Source of the DNA: Anarhynchus alexandrinus
Taxonomy: Eukaryota; Chordata; Aves; Charadriiformes; Charadriidae
Direction: 5' to 3'
DNA: 64,000 bases
Assembly: GCA_008711295.1 (NCBI GenBank)
Contig: VUYV01000518.1
Location: forward strand, 26,746-90,745
Shown: in pieces, positions 61,664-64,000 of the stretch
Layout: the number at the start of each line of letters is the position of its first letter
How positions within the stretch are numbered: position 1 is the stretch's first letter
Position numbers and translations under genes: made by a program
Notes under the pieces: generated by a model
Seen by the model: the letters and a program-made list of their open reading frames with translations, nothing else
Told to the model about the DNA's origin: nothing
Database searches by the model: none

Positions 61664-64000
61664 CTTGTACATATGCCTTATGCTAATATTATTTTTTTTT
61701 TGTGAATTATTTTCTGAAGAAGAAAAAACAGTGAAAGAATGAAGTGAAAAATAGAGAAAAGCACAAGGAAGGGCTAATATATTGGTGGAGGAGTAATAGG
61801 TCACATCAGGGTTGCCCTGCCCAAAGTATCAAATGAAAGAATTTGAGGAAAGCACAGCTTAGGAAAGACCTGGATTTATTTACTAAGTTCTATTGATTAC
61901 AAAAACCATTTTCTGCCAAAAATAAGTCTTAGAAACATTCTTCACTTCATCAAATATGTTTGTATTTCTGCCAGCTTTCCCAAATTTCTCTCAGCTGATA
62001 GCTAATCAAATGAAACAAAAAAATATTTCACCTGTAGCTGTCCAGAAGATTTTGTTCCATCATTTCAATTGATGATTCATGCTTTAATGACCTCCATGCT
62101 ATAGATGAATGGAATTCAGAACCAGCATTCCCATCTCATCATAATAGAGTGAAATGGCTTTTTCATCACCAGTGCTATCTATTGCAAATAATTACAGGAG
62201 TCTTCAACTCAGTTCTCTGCATTTGCACAGAACCCTGAGTCAAATTCAAAGTCTTACTATCGTTCTCTAAGAAAGGCTCAGGACCATATAACTTATAAAG
62301 TTGCTTCCATGACAATAATCCTCCTAACTATCGTTAGATCACACTTAGTCAATTTAATTTTCTATAGTCACAACAGATACTGTAGCAACAAGGAAGAAAG
62401 AAGAAGATAGAAAAGCAGGATCAAATAATCCACCGGCTACTTCAAAGTAAACAAAAATCAAAATAGACCATAAAGAACAAAATAAAACTTGCGGGGGAAT
62501 ATGGACCTAGCACCAAGGAAATCATCGGTCGGAAGAAATCTGAAGATCCTGTCAGAGCAAAAAATACAGACTACTAGTAGCTTCTCTAGAAAGACAGTGT
62601 TATGGCAGCAGCACGGGCCAAGAGCAGATGCCTGCTGCAGGGAGACTTCTTCAAGCCTGAAAAATGTCAGTGGTAGTGGATTTTGTAACTGGATTGCGTG
62701 GACGTAATTGTTTCTATTTTAATTTGCTAATAGTTGGTCTGGAAGAAAGAGGGTTAATTTTAAAAGGGTAAATTTTCATAAAGTAAGGATATTGGTTAGG
62801 ATATTGTGATGAGATTTCTGGTGGGTTCTCAGGCCTTGTACCCTCCATCTGAGCTGTTTACGTGCAGAGTGAAGAGTGGACTGTGTAAGGATCTATACAT
62901 GAACTCTACCCCATAATTATAGGAGCGGACTTCTTCAGTCTTTCCTCTGCTACATGCCAGAAAGTATTTCTCCAGACTGGGCATGCCTGCATACCTGTGG
63001 CACTGTCAGAGCACAATGTTCACAATTTAATCTGATTACTGAATCTCCAGGAGTCTATGAAGCAAGGAGCAGCCTTCTTTCAATCCTAGAAATAGTGGTT
63101 TGGAAATATCTTGGCAAAAGTTTGCCTTTCTGAAGCCATGTTTTGGTCTGGTTTTCCAGGAAACAATTATCTGTTGCCTGATGCTTTCTTTGCAGTGTCT
63201 CATGTTTGAACCTATCGCTTTTTTTGGGAAAGGGGAAGACTACTCAAGCACAGGGAGGAATAAACAGAACATCATGCACAGAAAAGGTAAAGGAGATGCA
63301 AAGAAGAGGAGTCAACAGCAGGAATGAAATGAGAGCATTTTATCAGCCTACAGCTATCCACCCAGCCTAGTCAAGTTAAAAGGTAACGTTCAGGCAGACC
63401 ATCAACTCATCCAAATGCAGTCCCTCAAGTGTAAAGAGTAATTTTCTGTTTGGCCTGTGGGAAGTGAGCTGTAGCTAAAGAGCAAGCAGTTCTTTTGGAG
63501 ATCTATGTAAATGCACCTTAGGTAATGAACTTAGGAAAGAGGAGACCAGGTTTGAAAATTATCTGCAGGCATTTATAGAAGGCGTTGATCTCTTAGGTAC
63601 AATAAACAATTTCTAATGTTCTTTTGTCAACTCCAATGCTGCTTTAGAACAATAACTGCCATATATTTAGCCGCCTTCTTGTAACTAAACAAACAAACTG
63701 GTGATTTGGGTTGTTTTTTCAACTAACTGATACCACAATGGAGAAAGTGTTATCAGCCCAATATCATCTGTCCATTTAAGTGAATTTTATAATAGAAAAC
63801 ATTTTCTGCCCTCAGTGAAACCTCTTCCATACCACTGTATGTTCATTTATAAACAAAGAAACAAACAAACAGAAACATGTGTTTGGCCTATCAAAGAAAA
63901 AAAGAAAAATGTCGAGAGGGAATATCTCTGCCTGATACAAACAGCTCAAGAGAAACATGAGGAGAAAGAAACATAAAGTGAAAAATAGTAACGTCCCAAG
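61664..64000. other. Unique AT-rich non-coding DNA
   Basis: No gene is seen. There is an interrupted CAAA repeat at 63851-63872. Short plus frames at 62489-62707 and 63100-63327 match no known family. Confidence 0.45.
63851..63872. repeat. (ACAA)n microsatellite, interrupted
   Basis: AAACAAAGAAACAAACAAACAG, about five units. Confidence 0.8.

Overview
This window looks like bird nuclear DNA. The evidence is repeated fragments of the CR1 LINE (including the APE-endonuclease and FADD reverse-transcriptase motifs of its ORF2) and several degraded endogenous-retrovirus LTRs of types I know from avian genomes. The rest is AT-rich, non-repetitive vertebrate-like sequence. The species cannot be told from the sequence. 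I found no host protein-coding gene, tRNA, rRNA or CRISPR array. Most open frames of 60-140 codons are what chance gives in 64 kb of AT-rich DNA, and most of the meaningful ones lie inside transposable elements. I read the window as a gene desert or a long intron.

Layout. 1-596: minus-strand CR1 piece whose ORF2 endonuclease frame is still open and runs off the left edge. 2311-3485: solo LTR with a CCAAT box, TATA-like box, poly(A) signal and 5-bp target-site duplication. 5600-6912: three stacked plus-strand CR1 3' fragments. 10769-10830: a 62-bp palindrome. 11628-11940 and 18357-18452: minus-strand CR1 tails. 20525-21908: the longest CR1 copy, plus strand, with a broken reverse-transcriptase ORF. 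29000-30322: 3' end of an endogenous retrovirus (probable integrase tail, polypurine tract, 3' LTR). 48512-49764: minus-strand, internally deleted endogenous retrovirus with a lysine-tRNA-type primer-binding site and a seven-unit leader minisatellite. 51150-51545 and 52230-52935: two GC-richer islands that are probably dispersed repeats, the second with a TATA box. 55664-56068 and 57764-57989: minus-strand CR1 tails. 60930-61663: minus-strand solo LTR of the same family as the one at 29565. Between these lie long stretches of unique AT-rich DNA, some of which look like candidate conserved non-coding elements. That last point is inference, since conservation cannot be measured here.

How the parts relate. 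The two LTRs at 29565 and 60930 are one family in opposite orientation about 31 kb apart. The modular repeats inside the LTR at 2316 and in the retroviral leader at 49045-49385 share a similar core, which is the most unusual pattern I saw. No convincing new gene system was found. The elements appear inactive, apart from the open CR1 endonuclease frame, whose left part lies outside the window.
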